A DNA stretch of 64,000 nucleotides from UBA6054 sp963975575 (lineage in GTDB: Bacteria; Planctomycetota; Phycisphaerae; Phycisphaerales; UBA1924). The translations under genes were made by a program, and so were the position numbers. Below, piece after piece: positions 26,179 through 34,296 of the stretch. The stretch spans positions 1,054,001-1,118,000 of the forward strand of contig CAXBHL010000001.1 of the NCBI GenBank assembly GCA_963975575.1, in the 5' to 3' direction. The notes beneath the pieces were generated by a model. It was not told where the DNA came from and made no database searches. It was given only the letters and a program-made list of their open reading frames with translations. Within the stretch, counting starts at the first letter, position 1, and each line of letters starts with the position of its first letter.

Positions 26179-26429
26179 GCCGCCATCAGTACCCCGAAGG
26201 GGCCGCACGCGAAGCTCAATAGCCACGCGAGACACGCGGCGTAGAACGAGGTCTCGATCCGTGCGTACTGCCGCGCGTGGTGCTCAGCCAGCATCTGGAC
26301 GTCCGGCCAGACCGGTCGCCCGCACTCCGGGCACTTCGCGTCGGTGTTGATGCCCGTGAGGTCGTACCGGCAGTAGAGGCACTGCGGTACTGGTTCGGTG
26401 GAAGCCCGGTTTGTATCGTCATTGACCAA
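26124..26429 (-). CDS. Zinc-ribbon membrane protein
   Basis: About 101 residues: N-terminal ribbon CLYCRYDLTGINTDAKCPEC (four Cys in two knuckles), then a helix and two close hydrophobic segments (CLAWLLSFACGPFGVLMAAW). Belongs to the same family as the genes at 26441, 29118 and 29654. No ATG or GTG is available in a sensible place; a TTG at 26429, 11 nt after the stop of the gene upstream, is the likeliest start. Function unknown. Confidence 0.6.
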   Translation of the reverse strand: MVNDDTNRASTEPVPQCLYCRYDLTGINTDAKCPECGRPVWPDVQMLAEHHARQYARIETSFYAACLAWLLSFACGPFGVLMAAWAITQSARAVANRNTGF

Positions 26430-26440
26430 GGGTGAAAGTG

Positions 26441-26827
26441 TCAAAGGTACTGCGTCAGAACCAGCACGAACGCGTAGGCGCACACCGCCAGCAGCGAAAG
26501 ACCGATCGTGATCCATCCCAAGATCAGACCGGTCTTGGCACCGCTGATCTGTGATTTGTCGATGAGACCCTGCCGCACCTCGGTGTTGGCTTTCGACGCG
26601 TAGGTAACTGCGGGAATCGCGAGCAGCCCCGCAAGCGGGCCGAGACACGCAAAGAAGAGCACGAGTGAGACAATGCCCCACGTCATGGAGCGGCTGGCGT
26701 TCTGGGTGGCCTGTTCGATCGGCGGTCGGGACCACACGGCGCAGCCGCACTCCGGGCAGAGGTCGTCGACCTTGAGCCCCGAGAGTTCGTAGCCGCACTT
26801 CCAACAGGTGGGAGGGACCTTTGCCAT
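26441..26827 (-). CDS. Zinc-ribbon + DUF4190-like membrane protein
   Basis: A 128-residue protein. Zinc ribbon at 8-29 (CWKCGYELSGLKVDDLCPEC), then two hydrophobic hairpins (about 48-75 and 98-126) typical of DUF4190-like small membrane proteins. The ribbon is cytoplasmic by charge. Shine-Dalgarno AGGAG precedes the ATG. Role unknown; its repeated occurrence in the window is described in findings. GC is lower here than in neighbours. Confidence 0.75.
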   Translation of the reverse strand: MAKVPPTCWKCGYELSGLKVDDLCPECGCAVWSRPPIEQATQNASRSMTWGIVSLVLFFACLGPLAGLLAIPAVTYASKANTEVRQGLIDKSQISGAKTGLILGWITIGLSLLAVCAYAFVLVLTQYL

Positions 26828-26860
26828 GCCATGCTCCTTCCGACGGTCGGAGCCATCATT

Positions 26861-28246
26861 TCAGGTCGTGCTCGGTTCTGCAACCGTGCTCACCACCCGC
26901 ACCTGGCAGAACTGCCGGTGCCCCAGCGGCCCGGCGTGGAAGCCGATGCCCGATTGCTTGGCCCCGACCCACGGCGTGCCGCCCGCCCCGCCGATGCCGC
27001 GGTTGACGCCGATCATTCCGGCGGTCAGGCGGCGGGCCGCGGCCCGGGCCACGGACTCTTCGCCGAAAACCACGCCGCCCAGGGCGTACTCCGAGTCGTT
27101 CGCCCGCTCGACGGCCTCATCGACCGAGTCGACGGGCATGACGCAGGCGACCGGGCCGAAGGTCTCGGTGGTCATGATGTCCATGGCGTGGGTCACGTCG
27201 TCGAGGACGGTGGGGGAGACGAACGAGCCATCGCGGGGCTCGTTACCGAAGGCGACCTTCGCGCCCTTGGCCACCGCGTCGGTGATCTGGGCGGTCACGT
27301 GGGCCTTCTGCCTGGCGTGGATCATCGGGCCGATCGCGGCCTTGTCGTCGTCGCACGGGCCGACGGTGAAGGACTTCGCCTGCTCGGCGAGCTTGGCGAC
27401 GAACTCCGTGTGCAACTTGCGGTCCACGTAGATCCGCTCGGTCGAGACGCACACCTGCCCGCAGTTGCGGAACGCATTGCGGGCCGCGAACTCCGCGGCC
27501 TTATCCAGGTCCGCGCCCTCCAGCACCAGCAGCGGGTCCTTGGAGCCGAGTTCCAGGATGACCCGCTTCAGGCCGGTGGCGGCCTCGCGCATGATCGCCT
27601 GGCCGGTGGCCTTCGAGCCGGTAAACGCGATCAGGTCCACATCGGCCTTGACCAGCGCCGGCCCTTGTTCACGCCCATGCACGACCTGCAGCACGCCGTC
27701 GGGCAGGAACTCGTTGAGCACATCGGCGTAGGCCTGCGCGATCAGCGGCGTTTCCTCGCTGGGCTTGAGGATGACCGTGTTGCCGGCGACCAGCGCGGGC
27801 AGCACCATCCAGTGCGGCATCAGGATCGGGAAGTTCCACGGCGTGATGGCCGCGCACACGCCGAACGGGTCGTGGTAGATCGTGCTCTCCACGCCCTCGC
27901 CCTTGAGCACCTGCGGTTCGACGGCCTTGGCGATCTCGTCGACCTCGTCGGAGAGGCGCTCGCCGCAGCCGCGGACTTCGCCGATACCCTCGGCGAAGGG
28001 TTTGCCCTGCTCGCGGCTGAGCAGGCGTCCGAGTTCCTCGGCGCGGTCGGCCAGCGCCTGCCCGGCGGGGCGGAGGATGTCGGCCCGCTGCTTGGCGGTC
28101 ATCGCACCCCAGGCTTTGGAAGCGGCCCGGGCGTTGGCGACGATGGCGGGGATCTCGGCGATCGGGGTCAGCGGGACCGAGCCGACGACCTCGCCGGTGG
28201 CGGGGTTGATCGAGTCCAGCGAGGCGATGGTGGCGGTGTTCGTCAT
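26861..28246 (-). CDS. NAD(P)-dependent aldehyde dehydrogenase (succinate-semialdehyde type)
   Basis: A 461-residue ALDH oxidising an aldehyde to the acid. Family blocks: TPWNFPILMPHWMVLPALVAGN (cofactor site; shown 22 residues in the protein, of which WNFP and PALVAGN are diagnostic), FTGSKATG, catalytic Glu in ELGSKDP, catalytic Cys in FRNCGQVCVSTER, and ETFGPVACVMP. ELGSKDP replaces the usual ELGGK/NSP. Similarity is greatest to GabD-like enzymes, but substrate is not fixed by sequence. ATG at 28246; TACCGT lies 5 nt upstream. The palindromic element begins 22 nt upstream of the start. Confidence 0.9.
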   Translation of the reverse strand: MTNTATIASLDSINPATGEVVGSVPLTPIAEIPAIVANARAASKAWGAMTAKQRADILRPAGQALADRAEELGRLLSREQGKPFAEGIGEVRGCGERLSDEVDEIAKAVEPQVLKGEGVESTIYHDPFGVCAAITPWNFPILMPHWMVLPALVAGNTVILKPSEETPLIAQAYADVLNEFLPDGVLQVVHGREQGPALVKADVDLIAFTGSKATGQAIMREAATGLKRVILELGSKDPLLVLEGADLDKAAEFAARNAFRNCGQVCVSTERIYVDRKLHTEFVAKLAEQAKSFTVGPCDDDKAAIGPMIHARQKAHVTAQITDAVAKGAKVAFGNEPRDGSFVSPTVLDDVTHAMDIMTTETFGPVACVMPVDSVDEAVERANDSEYALGGVVFGEESVARAAARRLTAGMIGVNRGIGGAGGTPWVGAKQSGIGFHAGPLGHRQFCQVRVVSTVAEPSTT

Positions 28247-28267
28247 GGGGTACGGTACGCCCGCGAT

Positions 28268-28347
28268 ACAAGCCGCGCACGAAGTAAGCGGGTTCCTGCT
28301 TTGTTCAAAGTCGCACAAAGAGCCCGCTTACTTCGTGCGCGGCTTGT
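28268..28347. repeat. 80-nt palindromic repeat element, copy 1
   Basis: Arms 28268-28295 and 28320-28347 are inverted repeats matching at 27 of 28 positions; loop 28296-28319 is 24 nt. The arms contain the core CGCGCACGAAGTAAGCGGG. It directly abuts the stop codon (28348-28350) of the minus-strand methyltransferase and lies 22 nt upstream of the aldehyde dehydrogenase start. A second copy is at 39106-39185. No T-run follows, so not a standard terminator. Confidence 0.9.
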
Positions 28348-29121
28348 TTACACGCGTCCGGCGACCATCACGATGAAACTGTCGTCCAGTTCGTCCTCCG
28401 CGTCCATCACCGGCTCGACATACGCGTTCCCCTCGTCGTCCCACGCGTCGGCGAGTTTGGCGTAGACCTGGGTCTTCGCGAAGCCCGCCTCGTCCATCGC
28501 GTCGCGGAGCTCGGGGACGGACCACAGCCGCCACTCGTAGACGAACGCGTCGAAGATCTCCTGCTCGATCACGCCGGCCTTCTCGAGGCGGAAGTGGATC
28601 ACGTCGGTGACCATGCCGGTCAGCGGGTCGGCGTGGCGCTGCTCCCAGGTGTAGCGGCAGAGCCAGCCGCCGGGCAGCGGGTGGGGGCGATGGACTTCTC
28701 CGGTCAGGAACGCGGACTCGCCGCCGTACGTGTCGCAGACGAACACGCCGCCGGGGTTGAGGCGGCTGCGGGCGTGGCGGAGGTACTCGACCAACTCGCG
28801 CCGGGTGTGCAGGTAGCCGATCGAGAAGTTGCCCACGAACAGCACGTCGCAGGCATCGGGCGCGGTGCGCACGTCGGAGAGCACCTTGGACACGCGGGGG
28901 TGGTCCGGGTGCTTGGCGAGGGCGTCTCCGTCCAGATCCACGCCCACCGCGCGGGCCCCGTCCCGCTTGACCCACTCGTAAGACAGTGCGGCCGTGCCAC
29001 AGAAGTCCTCGCCGAGCACGGTCGGCTCGTGGCCGTGCACCGCCCGCAGCAGCGGCGCGAGATGCTTGGGCGACTGGACGCAGGTCTCGTAGAGGTCGTG
29101 CTTGTCGAAGGTCTGGGTCAT
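28348..29121 (-). CDS. Class I SAM-dependent methyltransferase, paralogue
   Basis: A 257-residue methyltransferase with motif I VLGEDFCGTAALSYEW, GVDLDG, FVGNFSIGYLHTRREL, VFVCDTYGGESAF and WRLWSVPELRDAMDEAGF. These blocks align one-to-one with the protein at 13872-14786, which has an extra Lys-rich N-terminus. Substrate unknown. Its ATG overlaps the TGA of the zinc-ribbon gene upstream (ATGA), so the two are likely co-translated. Stop codon abuts the palindromic repeat. Confidence 0.82.
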   Translation of the reverse strand: MTQTFDKHDLYETCVQSPKHLAPLLRAVHGHEPTVLGEDFCGTAALSYEWVKRDGARAVGVDLDGDALAKHPDHPRVSKVLSDVRTAPDACDVLFVGNFSIGYLHTRRELVEYLRHARSRLNPGGVFVCDTYGGESAFLTGEVHRPHPLPGGWLCRYTWEQRHADPLTGMVTDVIHFRLEKAGVIEQEIFDAFVYEWRLWSVPELRDAMDEAGFAKTQVYAKLADAWDDEGNAYVEPVMDAEDELDDSFIVMVAGRV

Positions 29122-29624
29122 GGTCCCACCGGAGCCGGCATCGGGACCGGGGTCGGAGCCGGAGCAGGGGCGGGGAACCCGCCGCCCCCGGTGAAGGCCG
29201 CGCCCACCATCGCGACCACGAAGACGATGTAGATGGCCATCAGCACAAAGAACAGGGCCGAGAGGCAGATCCCGACCCAGCCGCAGATCTTCCCGGCCTT
29301 GGCGAAGTCCAGCGAGAACGCGGGGGCGCGCCCGAGGCGCACGGCCTCGCGGGCCTTCTTGGCGTACACCAGCGCGACGATGCCGCAGATCAGGCCGGGG
29401 ATGCCGTAGAACATGCAGGTCAGGATCGACATCATCCCCAGCACGAGCGATGCGACGGCCGCCCCGACCCGCTGCTGGCTGGCCTCGGAGAGAAGAAACA
29501 GTTTGCCGCACTCCGGGCAGGGGTCACCGATCCGCACGCCCACGAGGTTGTAGTCGCAGTTCGAGCAGGCGTAATGCTTTGGCGGCCCGGGCTCGGGCAT
29601 CGGTTCGGGCGGGGTGGGGTCCAT
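29118..29624 (-). CDS. Zinc-ribbon + DUF4190-like membrane protein
   Basis: A 168-residue protein: Pro-rich N-terminus, zinc ribbon CSNCDYNLVGVRIGDPCPEC (residues about 20-39), two hydrophobic segments around 55-85, and another at about 115-145, ending in a Gly/Pro/Ala tail. Same architecture as 26441-26827. Shine-Dalgarno AGGAG before the ATG. Couples to the methyltransferase by an ATGA overlap. Confidence 0.78.
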   Translation of the reverse strand: MDPTPPEPMPEPGPPKHYACSNCDYNLVGVRIGDPCPECGKLFLLSEASQQRVGAAVASLVLGMMSILTCMFYGIPGLICGIVALVYAKKAREAVRLGRAPAFSLDFAKAGKICGWVGICLSALFFVLMAIYIVFVVAMVGAAFTGGGGFPAPAPAPTPVPMPAPVGP

Positions 29625-29653
29625 GGCTGCTCCTGGCGTGCGGGGTGAGCCCA

Positions 29654-30022
29654 TCATAACAGCAGCAGCACCCAGGCCACCATGAGCGTCCCGACGACCG
29701 CGGCGCCCGCCCCCAGCACCAGCGATCCGGTGATCATCCACGACGCGGCCGGGTTCGGCTCCGCCATGCGGGCGGCCGTCTTCCGGGCCCCCCAGGCGAC
29801 CCAGCAGGCCCCGAGCCCCATCGCGACCCCGAGCACACCGAACCCGAGCAGCCCGATCCAGGCCAGGGTCGCCAGACCCAGAGCAACGGTCGCACGCGAC
29901 GTGGCCAGGTCGATCGCGTCGTCTCGGCCTTCGCCCGCGCCGGGCGCGGCCGCCCCGCATTCGGGGCACGGCGCAGCGGGGGGCAGGCCCGCCCGGTCGT
30001 AGCGGCAGGACGGGCAGCGCAT
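29654..30022 (-). CDS. Zinc-ribbon membrane protein
   Basis: A 122-residue protein starting MRCPSCRYDRAGLPPAAPCPEC (knuckles at residues 3-6 and 19-22), an acidic linker, and two or three hydrophobic segments to the C-terminus, which ends AWVLLLL. Starts 5 nt after the stop of the ABC permease gene and so probably shares its transcript. Function unknown. Confidence 0.72.
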   Translation of the reverse strand: MRCPSCRYDRAGLPPAAPCPECGAAAPGAGEGRDDAIDLATSRATVALGLATLAWIGLLGFGVLGVAMGLGACWVAWGARKTAARMAEPNPAASWMITGSLVLGAGAAVVGTLMVAWVLLLL

Positions 30023-30026
30023 CGGA

Positions 30027-31433
30027 TCAGGCCATGCGGACCCAGCGGATCAGGGTCCGCAGATTCGGCGGCTTGCCGTACATCAAGAGGCCCACACGGA
30101 ACACCTTGGCCGCGAACCAGAGCAGGAACAGCACGCCGAACAGGTTCACCGCGATCGTCGCGGCCACCTGCCAGCCCGGCACCGGCTCGGGGCTGGCGAT
30201 CCGCATGATCATGATGAACGGGCTGATGGGCGGCACGAAGCTGAGCACCGTGCTCAGCGTGCTGTTGGGCGCCCGCACCACCGGAAGGAACAGGAAGTAG
30301 GGCACCATGCTCAGCAGCATGACCGGGGTCATCAGGCTCTGGGCCTCGCGCAGGTCATTCACGGCCGAGCCGATCGCGGCCATCATCGCGGCGAACATGA
30401 AGTACGCCAACGCGAAGTACACGAAGAACGACAAGAGCAGCTGCCAGCTGACCAGCCCGGTCATGCTGAACGCGATCAGCGCGAAGATGCCGATCGCGTT
30501 GTAGATCACCAGCAGGCTGGTGCCCACGCCCATCTGCCCGATGATCTTGCCGGTCATCAGCTCCATCGGCGAGACCGCCGAGAGGAGCACCTCGACCACG
30601 CGGCTGGACTTCTCTTCGATGGTCGTGGTCAGCAGGTACTGCCCGCCGGTGAAGGTGGCGACGAGCATCAGGATCATCGCCACGACGGGGATGACCATGC
30701 TGGTGATGCTGGAGGTGTCTTTCTGCTCGCCCTCCGTGGTGACCTGCTGGGCGTCGCGCTGCTCGACCGAATCGATGGTCCGGATGGCGGCGCGGTCGAT
30801 GCCGGCTTCCGCGTAGCGCCGTTCGCGGATCGACCACGCCACGCCGTCGCGGATCGATTCCACCGCGTCGGAGTTGAGGCGGGGCCGGAAGAACGGCTGC
30901 CAGGCACCGAAGTTCTCGCTCTCCCCGGAACGCACCACCGCGTCGGGATCGATCTCGATGATCGCCAGGACCCGCTCGGCCCCCTGGGCGCCCTCGCCGG
31001 GTGCGCCCTTGAGCTGGTCGCGGATCCGCTGCTTGGCCGCTTCGGCGTCGGCGTCGTCGGGCAGTCGCTCGAACACGAAGCTGGGGACCGGGATCGCCTC
31101 GAGGGCCTTGTCGGTGTTGCCTGCGACCTGCTGGCCGAACGCGCCCAGGGTGTCCTCGGCGAACGCGGCCGCACGCTTGGCGTCGGCCTGGCGCCGTTCG
31201 CGGATGGCCTCCTCGCTCAGACGCTCGGTCAGGGTGTCGTAGACCGTGCCCGTGCGGTCGATCACCAGGATCGAGCCCGTGACGGCCGGGGGCTTGGCCG
31301 TGGCCGCGAGGATGCCGATCAGGGGGATGAGCGCAACCAGCACCGCCGGCACGACCAGCGCGCCGATGATGAACCCCTTGGTCAGCGCCGTGGAGGCGAA
31401 CTCGCGCCCCGCCACCCGCATCACCTTGGCCAT
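30027..31433 (-). CDS. ABC transporter permease, NatB-like (ABC-2 type)
   Basis: Membrane subunit of an exporter. About 468 residues: N-terminal TM (GFIIGALVVPAVLVALIPLI), a large extracytoplasmic domain (about 45-225) with Gln/Glu-rich segments, then five or six TM helices from residue 230, including IEEKSSRVVEVLLSAVSPMEL, a signature of NatB/ABC-2 permeases (EEK...EVLLSSVSP..LM.GKI). Several starts are possible (31454, 31451, 31433); 31433 has AGGGA upstream and begins at the family N-terminus. Pairs with the ATPase gene just upstream. Confidence 0.85.
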   Translation of the reverse strand: MAKVMRVAGREFASTALTKGFIIGALVVPAVLVALIPLIGILAATAKPPAVTGSILVIDRTGTVYDTLTERLSEEAIRERRQADAKRAAAFAEDTLGAFGQQVAGNTDKALEAIPVPSFVFERLPDDADAEAAKQRIRDQLKGAPGEGAQGAERVLAIIEIDPDAVVRSGESENFGAWQPFFRPRLNSDAVESIRDGVAWSIRERRYAEAGIDRAAIRTIDSVEQRDAQQVTTEGEQKDTSSITSMVIPVVAMILMLVATFTGGQYLLTTTIEEKSSRVVEVLLSAVSPMELMTGKIIGQMGVGTSLLVIYNAIGIFALIAFSMTGLVSWQLLLSFFVYFALAYFMFAAMMAAIGSAVNDLREAQSLMTPVMLLSMVPYFLFLPVVRAPNSTLSTVLSFVPPISPFIMIMRIASPEPVPGWQVAATIAVNLFGVLFLLWFAAKVFRVGLLMYGKPPNLRTLIRWVRMA

Positions 31434-31450
31434 CGAGAATCCCTGCCGCA

Positions 31451-32434
31451 TCACGCGTCACCGCCCATCTCGCGGAGTGCCGCCCGCAGCTGTTCCCGGT
31501 CGTCGGGCGAGGCCCCCCCGTCCGTTACGATGTTGATGAAGATGTCCTCCAACCCGGGCCGGTGCAGGTCAACGGTCGCCATCGGTGCGGCGGAGGCGAC
31601 CAGCCGCACGGCGTCGCCCGGCGACACGCCCTCGCCCAGCACCGCCTCAAGACGCCCGTCGACCCGGCGCACCTCGCGGATGCCCGGCAGCGACCGCACC
31701 GCGTCGACCGCGGCATCTTGGCCGTCACCGTCGAAGGGATCGAACCAGACGCCCTTGGGCTCGTGGCGGGCGCGGATCGCGCCCAGCGGGTCGTCGAGCA
31801 CCTTCTGCCCGTTGTGGATCATCACGATGTGATCGCACAGTTGCTCGGCCTGCGACATCACGTGGGTCGAAAAGATCACCGTTCGCCCCGCCTCGTGCTG
31901 CTCGCGGATCAAGTCCCGGATCAGGCGCATGTTCACGGGGTCCAGCCCGCTGAAGGGCTCGTCGAGGATGATCAAGTCGGGCTCGTGCAGCACGCACGAG
32001 ATGAACTGCACCTTCTGCTGCATGCCCTTGGACAGTTCTTCGCACTTCTTCTTCGCGACTTCCGGCAGGCCCACCCGCTCGAGCCAGTCCTCGACCGAAC
32101 GGCGGAGCGTCGGGCCGCGGTCCAGGCCCTTGAGCCGCCCGATGTGCTGGAGGAACGAGCCGACCTTCATCTTGCGGTACACGCCGCGTTCCTCGGGCAG
32201 GTAGCCGATCCGGTCTTTGCTCTCGACCGCCGAGCGTCGTCCCAGCACACTCAGCTCGCCCGAATCCGGGAACAGGATCGACATGATCATCCGGATGGTG
32301 GTGGATTTCCCGGCCCCGTTCGGCCCGATGAACCCGTGCAGCGAGCCTTCCCGCACCTCCAGATCCATGCCTTCCACGGCCACCTTGGGGCCGAAGGCCT
32401 TGCGAACGCCCCGCATCGAGATCGCTGATTCCAT
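31451..32434 (-). CDS. ABC transporter ATP-binding protein, NatA-like
   Basis: A 327-residue ATPase: Walker A GPNGAGKST (about 38-46), Q-loop region YLPEERGVY, signature LSKGMQQK (less canonical than LSGGQ, common in NatA-type), Walker B LIILDEPFSGLDP and H-loop STHVMS. C-terminal extension of about 90 residues as in NatA/YhaQ types. Drives the NatB-like permease encoded next; Na+ or peptide/drug efflux are the known roles of relatives. Shine-Dalgarno GGGAGG is upstream. Divergent from prfA. Confidence 0.88.
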   Translation of the reverse strand: MESAISMRGVRKAFGPKVAVEGMDLEVREGSLHGFIGPNGAGKSTTIRMIMSILFPDSGELSVLGRRSAVESKDRIGYLPEERGVYRKMKVGSFLQHIGRLKGLDRGPTLRRSVEDWLERVGLPEVAKKKCEELSKGMQQKVQFISCVLHEPDLIILDEPFSGLDPVNMRLIRDLIREQHEAGRTVIFSTHVMSQAEQLCDHIVMIHNGQKVLDDPLGAIRARHEPKGVWFDPFDGDGQDAAVDAVRSLPGIREVRRVDGRLEAVLGEGVSPGDAVRLVASAAPMATVDLHRPGLEDIFINIVTDGGASPDDREQLRAALREMGGDA

Positions 32435-32569
32435 CCGGCCGCATCCTCCCACGCCGAGCCGATGCGGCCCGCCGGGCGAGTATACGGGCGGGCCGCGCCG
32501 ACGATGCGTCCACCTCCGCGCGGGCCAATACGACGTGAACGCCCGCCCGCTCCGTCCATACGCTTGGCC

Positions 32570-33670
32570 GTGCCAGACCTGACCGCCATCCTGCCCGATT
32601 CCGTCCGCCACAAGCTCGACGAGATCGACCGCCAGCACCTCGAGCTGACCGACGCGCTGGCGGACCCGGACGCCGCGTCCGACCACCGGCGGGCGTCCGC
32701 CATGGCGATCCGGCGGGCCGGGCTCGACCCGGTGGTGACCGAGTACCGCGCCCTCCGCGCGCTGCTGGCGGACGCCGAGGAGATGCGGGCGGCACTGGCG
32801 GGCTCCGACAGCGAACTCGCCGCCCTGGCCCGCGACGAACTCCCCACGATCGAGGCGTCCGCGGCCGAGTCCGCCGATCGCATCAAGTCGCTGCTGGTCA
32901 TGTCCGACGACCGGGCCATCGGCTCGGTGATCCTCGAGATCCGGGCCGGCACCGGTGGCGACGAGGCCGGGCTTTGGGCGCGTGACCTGCTCCACGCATA
33001 CACCCGGTACGCCGCCAAGAGGGGCTGGAAGGTCGAGGAGATGGAACTCGACGCCGACGCGTCGGTGGGGGGCATCCGCAAGGCCATCGTCAACATCGCC
33101 GGCGAGGGCGTCTGGCAGGAGTTGGCTTTCGAGGCGGGCGTGCACTCCGTCAAGCGTGTGCCGGCCACGGAGACGCAAGGCCGCATCCACACCAGCACCT
33201 GCACCGTCGCCGTGCTGCCCGAGCCGCAGGCGGTGGAGGTCACGATCGACTGGGCCAACGACGTGACCGAGCACGTGACCACCTCCCAGGGCCCGGGCGG
33301 CCAGAACGTCAACAAGGTCGCCACCGCCGTGAACCTCGTTCACAAGCCCACCGGCGTCGAGGTCCGCATGCAGGAGACCAAGAGCCAGGCCCAGAACCGG
33401 GAGCGTGCCCGGCGCCTGCTCACGGCCCGCGTGTTCGAGATCGAGCGCCGCAAGATCGAGGCCGAGCGGGCGGGCCAGCGGTCCGACCAGATCGGCACCG
33501 CCCAGCGCAGCGAGAAGATCCGCACCTACCGCTATCAGGACAACATCGTGTCGGACGAGCGGCTGGACCAGAAGTTCGCCAAATCCAAGATCATCGACGA
33601 CGCCGACCTCCGCCCGCTGTTCGAGGCCCTCGTCGAGCAGGAGACCGCCCGCCGCCTCGCCGCCCTCTGA
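32570..33670 (+). CDS. prfA: Peptide chain release factor 1
   Basis: Releases nascent peptide at UAA and UAG. The 366-residue protein has the RF1-type codon-reading tripeptide PAT (198-200, in KRVPATETQGR) and the catalytic GGQ (243-245, in GPGGQNVNK), plus C-terminal YRYQDNIVSDERL. RF2 would show SPF. Length is normal. GTG start at 32570; TACGCT ends 5 nt before it and no Shine-Dalgarno exists, so leaderless initiation is likely. The usual partner prmC is not adjacent. Confidence 0.95.
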   Translation: MPDLTAILPDSVRHKLDEIDRQHLELTDALADPDAASDHRRASAMAIRRAGLDPVVTEYRALRALLADAEEMRAALAGSDSELAALARDELPTIEASAAESADRIKSLLVMSDDRAIGSVILEIRAGTGGDEAGLWARDLLHAYTRYAAKRGWKVEEMELDADASVGGIRKAIVNIAGEGVWQELAFEAGVHSVKRVPATETQGRIHTSTCTVAVLPEPQAVEVTIDWANDVTEHVTTSQGPGGQNVNKVATAVNLVHKPTGVEVRMQETKSQAQNRERARRLLTARVFEIERRKIEAERAGQRSDQIGTAQRSEKIRTYRYQDNIVSDERLDQKFAKSKIIDDADLRPLFEALVEQETARRLAAL

Positions 33671-33859
33671 CCGCCGCCGACCCAGGCGGAACCGCCCTGG
33701 CCCGGGGGAAATCGGCCGGGCCGGGCGGATCCGGGCGGTGCGATCCGCTGCGGATCGGTCCCTCGTCCGTCCGGTTTGTCCGGGCTAGCATTGCCGCCTT
33801 GCCCGAGCCGGTTCCCGCAGGAGCCCGGCCACACCGATTCCGTCAGGAACTGAAGCTCT

Positions 33860-34246
33860 ATGGAACGATCCGAAATCTTCGACAAGGTCCAGGAAGTGCT
33901 CGTCGACGCCCTCGCCGTCGATGAGGACGAGGTGACGCCCGAGGCCACCCTGATCGGGGATCTCGGCGCCGAGTCGATCGACATCCTCGACATCTCCTTC
34001 AAGCTCGAGCAGGCCTTCGGTTTCAAGATCGCCCAGGGCGAGCTGTTCCCGGAAGGCGTCACCCAGAACCCCGAGTACGTCCAGGACGGCAAGATGACCG
34101 CTCAGGGCATCCAAGAACTCCGCAAGCGCCTGCCGCACTTTGACTTCGCGGCCATCGAGGCCGACCCGGCCGTCGGGAACATCCGCAAGATTTTTACCGT
34201 CGACGCGCTGGTCAACTTCTGCGAGCAGAAGCTCCAGACCGCCTGA
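33860..34246 (+). CDS. Acyl carrier protein-like protein with C-terminal extension
   Basis: A 128-residue ACP. The phosphopantetheine serine is S39 in DLGAESIDILDISF, with the acidic helices of ACPs. Normal ACPs have about 78 residues; here a 45-residue segment containing KIAQGELFPEGVTQNPEYVQ separates helix II from a C-terminal HFDFAAIEADP...TVDALVNFCEQKL that looks like the last ACP helices, so the extra part is an insertion. Paired with the hot-dog dehydratase gene 50 nt downstream; likely a dedicated lipid pathway rather than housekeeping AcpP. Confidence 0.82.
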   Translation: MERSEIFDKVQEVLVDALAVDEDEVTPEATLIGDLGAESIDILDISFKLEQAFGFKIAQGELFPEGVTQNPEYVQDGKMTAQGIQELRKRLPHFDFAAIEADPAVGNIRKIFTVDALVNFCEQKLQTA

Positions 34247-34296
34247 TTCCTCCTACCAGCCCCGAGCGTCCGCGACGGGCTCCCGCGAGGCCGCCC

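Noticed and set aside
26216..26422. A 68-residue ORF starting at an ATG at 26422
   Set aside because: Ser/Thr/Arg-rich out-of-frame translation overlapping the zinc-ribbon frame, which shows a complete four-Cys motif.
28268..28347. Palindrome as an integron attC site or simple Rho-independent terminator
   Set aside because: No integrase or attC consensus boxes, and no T-run follows either arm.
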